A stretch of 64,000 bases of DNA from Epiperipatus broadwayi. Lineage: Eukaryota; Onychophora; Udeonychophora; Euonychophora; Peripatidae. The first letter of the stretch is position 1. Every line of letters starts with the position of its first letter. Made by a program: the position numbers and the translations under genes. Positions 60,300 to 64,000 of this stretch are shown here, piece after piece. Where the stretch lies: contig JAQFVV010012420.1 of assembly GCA_028023455.1 (NCBI GenBank), positions 7,891,194-7,955,193 of the forward strand. The letters are read 5' to 3'. Under the pieces are notes generated by a model that saw only the letters and a list, made by a program, of their open reading frames with translations, was not told where the DNA came from and did not search any database.

Positions 60300-61045
60300 A
60301 TACTTGAGCCAGGAGGAAGCATCCAGATACCAATAGACTCACTCTGAATCTGATAGGATCAGAAGACAGGGGTGATCACCCACATTTATTTTTATATAGA
60401 AATTTAAATGACATTTATAAGGGTTAACTTTTAACTATATTTAAATAAGTACATGGTTGTTTAAAATTATGGTAATTTGAATAAATTTTCATATTTTGTT
60501 TTTATGTTTTCAGTATTCCTTATATTTTTAATATTATTATTATTTAATGAACGTATTGTAAAGTATTGGTGTGATTTAATCTCTCTCACAGACATTTTAC
60601 CTATGAGTAAATAGATAACCATATTTAGATATTCTGTGTTATGCCAATCTCATGTTTAATAGCTAGCCATGGGCCAAGCACTTGAAGCATGTTAATGTCA
60701 TCTCATGGGGTCCTGTCAAAGGCTGTAAGGTTCCCCTAGGGTTTAAATCCATTATAAATATCCCCATGAGATGTGTTGTGTTCCTTGAAGTCATGGAGAG
60801 TATACCTCAGTCCAGAAAAATGACCATTGTTTTAATTTTTTTTTTTAAATCTCAATCTGTCTGGGAGTATGATTAATATGTAACTTTTAATCATATTTAC
60901 ACCTCTGCTTGAATAACAGGGTCTAGAAATAAAGTATTAAATTTAGACTAATATGAGCTAATAAAGTAAAATTATAATAAAGTAAAATTATAAATAATAA
61001 GTAAAATAGCCATAGAATAAATTGTAAAGGGGGTAAATCTCATTA
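60300..61045 (+). repeat. Dispersed repeat, inverted partner of 54.01-54.73 kb
   Basis: It begins near CAGGAGGAAGCATCCAGATAC and matches the complement of 54735-54010. It has abruptly replaced the expected downstream part of the ORF1 LINE. A 64-codon frame within it (60682-60876) has no recognisable product. Confidence 0.65.
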
Positions 61046-61209
61046 TAATATATATTTAGCATGATAGTTCTGATTTGATTGAGAGCTTGACACTATTAGA
61101 AGTGTTGTTGAGTTTCCTTCACCACATGTCATAAGGCACAGAAGGGATTTATATTTTTTATATAACTGGCAATAAATGAGATGTTGGTAATGCATGTAAG
61201 TTGAGTTGA

Positions 61210-64000
61210 ACTAGGAAATCAAAAAAAAAAAATTAAGCTCCAAGAATCATCATTTGAAAGAGTGGAGTAGCTGGGGGTTATTGATATTAAGCATGGGAGA
61301 AAAGGAACATTTTTGTTGGCTTCTGGATATAATATGGCATATGTTTGCCAGTATAGGTATTTATTAGTCATGGAGAAGGTTGATTGGTTGGATGGAGATA
61401 GGATTGATTGGTAAAGTGTGACGAAAAATGAAGCAGAAAAGGGGAGAGATCTATCTGTAGGGATTAGTATTAACACTGATTGGAGCCGTGGGTTTTTCCC
61501 AAGAATATTTGATTGCAAGGCTTGTTGGTGTATATAAATCATGCTGCTGTTTGCTCATATTAAATTTAAGTTTACAGGTGGTGGTATTGGCATGAAGACA
61601 ATGACATAATCCATGTATGCTATGCATGGGATGTGTTGATATGTGTAATGGATGCCTGAAAATGTTTTTGTGTATGCTTTAAAAGGAATTTATGTAGAAA
61701 ATAAAAATCAGTGTACTAAGACATGAGCCTAGGGAGATAGATTGCATAGGAGCAAATGATAGTGAACTTTTTCCACTGAAAGTGATATGCATCTTTCTTC
61801 TCCACAGTAAGTTGGTAATTAAATACAGCAGGATATTTGATAGTGTTAGCTAGCATATCAATCAGAATGGGAATGAAGATAAAGTCAATTGCAGAATCTA
61901 TATCTAGGTAAATTGCAATTGAAGCATATTTTTCGATATTGAACTGAGTTCAAGACCACTTAAACATCAGAGCTACCTGTATGGCAAAATAGCCTTTTTT
62001 GCAAACTGCATATTTGACATTAGAGGAAGTATGTGTAGCTCTAGATGATGCTTTACAACTTTTTCCAGTATCTTAAAGACTAGAAGTTAATCTTGGTGTG
62101 GTCAATAGTACAATTAAGATTGCATATAGCCCTCTGATGTCATATATTCTTTGGGCCAAATAATTTGGATCACAGAGATATAATGCAGTAAAGTGTCTAA
62201 GGTGAGCAAAAACAAAAGCAGAGACTCCATAGGAACCTGGGCAACATGAGTTACATATGGTGGTGAGCTTACCAGGAAATTCTATGGTTTGGAATGGGGT
62301 ATTGGTATATTGGTCCAAATAAGTCTGAAGGTGGTATGAATGCATTGTACATTTGTAATCCCTATTTGAAATGTTGGTATATAAAATTAAATCATGTTAT
62401 AGTCTGCATGCATATGGCCATCAACTTGGAGCACCATGGGGACTTTTAGTGTGAATGGGTGACCCAGTAAATATATCCTCAAGTCCACGTGTGTTGATGA
62501 GTGAGACAAATCCTTTTTGTAATGGTGATATTTTTTAAGTTGGTTGGTACCTTTTTGATAAACCTGAAAAAATGCATGTAACTATTGATATGTATAATGT
62601 GCAGGCTTGACTAATGTTATCTGTGTATGCAAGTCATTGACCAATGCCAGAAGTCAGGAATGTGGAGATGAACTATGTCGGATGTTAGATATTAAATATT
62701 ATATGTATAAAGATGAGGTACCTCTGCATTGGATCTAGTTCTATTTTTCCTATTTCTGCAACATAATGTATATTTCAGCAAATAAGAATTCTGTGGTATA
62801 TGATGGGAGAACTCAAATTGTTTTATGCAAATTAATAGCTATGATATGTAGTTTATCAAAGATTCAGGATGAGAGATTATCCCATCAGAGATAGGAGAAG
62901 AAAAGGTCAAGTTGAATTAAGTGATATAGCATTGTTGAATGAAAGCAAAGATTAATGAATGAGGCATGCTGCTTATTATGAAATGTGACAGTCAGAAGGC
63001 AGAAAACCTTAACCACTCATAAGTAGAAAGGTTATTAGATGAATCAATTTTGACATGAATGATCAATCAAGGTTAAAATCCCCCATTAAAGCAGTTGGCT
63101 AAAGGGAAGAGGCAAGCAATGAGTTAATTGTCAAAATGATTAAAATAAAAAGTAGAATCAGGTGGTATATTGACAAATATAATATTTAGTTTTGTAATAT
63201 GGCTGTGAAATATGGTTATTAAAAGATTTGAATCTATGTAAATCTTGAGTGATAGGAATAGGCAGCCAAGAGTAATAATACCAGTTCCAGCTGATAGTGA
63301 AGATGTGTCATTAGAGCAAGCACAGAAACCTTATCTATTAAGGCAAGCAGTAAGGCCAATATGGGATCCATTGTATATTTTTGTCTTAAGCAATCCAAGC
63401 ACATGAGATTGTTTATTGAGGAATAGGCAGCCAAGAGTAATAATACCAGTTACAGCTGATAGTGAAGATGTGTCATTAGAGCAAGCACAGAAACCTTATC
63501 TATTAAGGCAAGCAGTAAGGCCAATATGGGATCCATTGTATATTTTTGTCTTAAGCAATCCAAGCACATGAGATTGTTTATTGCTTATTCACTTTTGTAA
63601 TTGAAAAGGTTTTGACAGTGAGTTTGATACTTTGAACATTAACTGCAATAATTTTTAGTTTCATTTATCAGAAGGTTTTAGGTAATCAATTCTAGTTCAA
63701 TTAACATAAATATGAGTTTATAACAGTAGTTGATTAGTAGCTAACAAGATTTTCAGCTCATCTGGTGAGTGTATTTGTTGTTGTTGATGGGAAATAGGAA
63801 TAAATTGATCTATAGAGTCAGATAAGGGGCATTGAGCTTGTGTGAGAGTGTGGCTGGTTTCTGTAGAATTTATGTCTTACAATAACAGCTCATTCCCATC
63901 ATCTGTTTTTGACTTTTTAAAGTTTCCAAGCCTTTTTGGAGCATCCGGGCTTTTTTTGTTTCATTGGAAGTGTGGGAAAAGAGGGGGCTGGTACCATGAT
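61210..64000 (-). pseudogene. LINE ORF2 (second family), decayed and cut by the window edge
   Basis: Read on the - strand: an endonuclease-like MGDFNLD near 63100-63075, a motif B-like SLGSCLSTLIFIFYINSF near 61730, a catalytic-box relic AYMDYVIVF near 61615-61590 (YMDD to YMDY), then YLYWQTYAILYPEANKN at about 61360, which aligns with the C-terminal part of the 33-kb ORF2. Stops and shifts are frequent. The element continues past 64000. Confidence 0.65.
63254..63583. repeat. 165-bp tandem duplication within the LINE remnant
   Basis: AGGAATAGGCAGCCAAGAG and the following sequence occur at 63254 and again at 63419 with almost no differences (one seen: TTCCAG versus TTACAG). The period of 165 is a multiple of three. 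It is much younger than the decayed LINE around it. Confidence 0.92.

Overview
This is AT-rich DNA from an invertebrate animal. One spliced nuclear gene is recognisable, its introns run to 7-8 kb, and nearly everything else is layered mobile DNA (LINEs, LTR elements, a hAT-type element, foldback elements, microsatellites). No lineage can be fixed from the sequence alone; an AT-rich protostome or cnidarian would fit.

The host gene is a receptor-type (particulate) guanylate cyclase on the + strand. Four consecutive catalytic-domain exons lie at 290-358, 7415-7589, 7965-8063 and 16284-16375. All have AG/GT borders and compatible phases. The gene starts left of the window. No exon encoding the usual C-terminal continuation (GKG...TYWL) was found to the right, so the 3' end is unresolved.

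The most unusual content is a set of small repeats that carry hammerhead ribozyme signatures. A complete type I layout (CUGANGA core, stem II hairpin, GAAA, very short stem III, a cleavage triplet, closing stem I) can be read by eye at 20026-20066 and 20441-20481 in a tandem element, at 46465-46508 in a direct-repeat element, at 10687-10726 (and its mirror at 10608-10647) in a perfect 166-bp-arm palindrome, and at 31730-31771 in an inverted-repeat element. Decayed copies occur at about 6994-7023, 28199-28232, 29922-29959, 30108-30135 and 45273-45313. Two of these elements have 14-15 bp target-site duplications, one of them confirmed by an internal empty site. This resembles the retrozyme / Penelope-associated hammerhead systems known from other eukaryotes, but here tandem and palindromic forms sit together.

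Layout. 1-16.4 kb: guanylate cyclase exons, with introns holding a tRNA-derived insertion, a hAT-type element, a candidate solo LTR, two palindromic elements and decayed LINEs. 17.8-27.2 kb: two copies of a roughly 3-kb sequence; the first is interrupted by the tandem hammerhead element and by a solo LTR. 28-32 kb: further palindromic elements. 32.6-43.9 kb: a LINE on the - strand (ORF1 with zinc knuckles, ORF2 with endonuclease and reverse transcriptase), split at the ORF1/ORF2 junction by a 4.5-kb Gag-only LTR retrotransposon. 45-50.4 kb: LINE remnants in both orientations, one split by a hammerhead element. 50.6-52.7 kb: a ~230-bp satellite with TTA arrays and a large foldback. 52.7-64 kb: remnants of a coiled-coil-ORF element, a candidate solo LTR, and a second ORF1/ORF2 LINE family.
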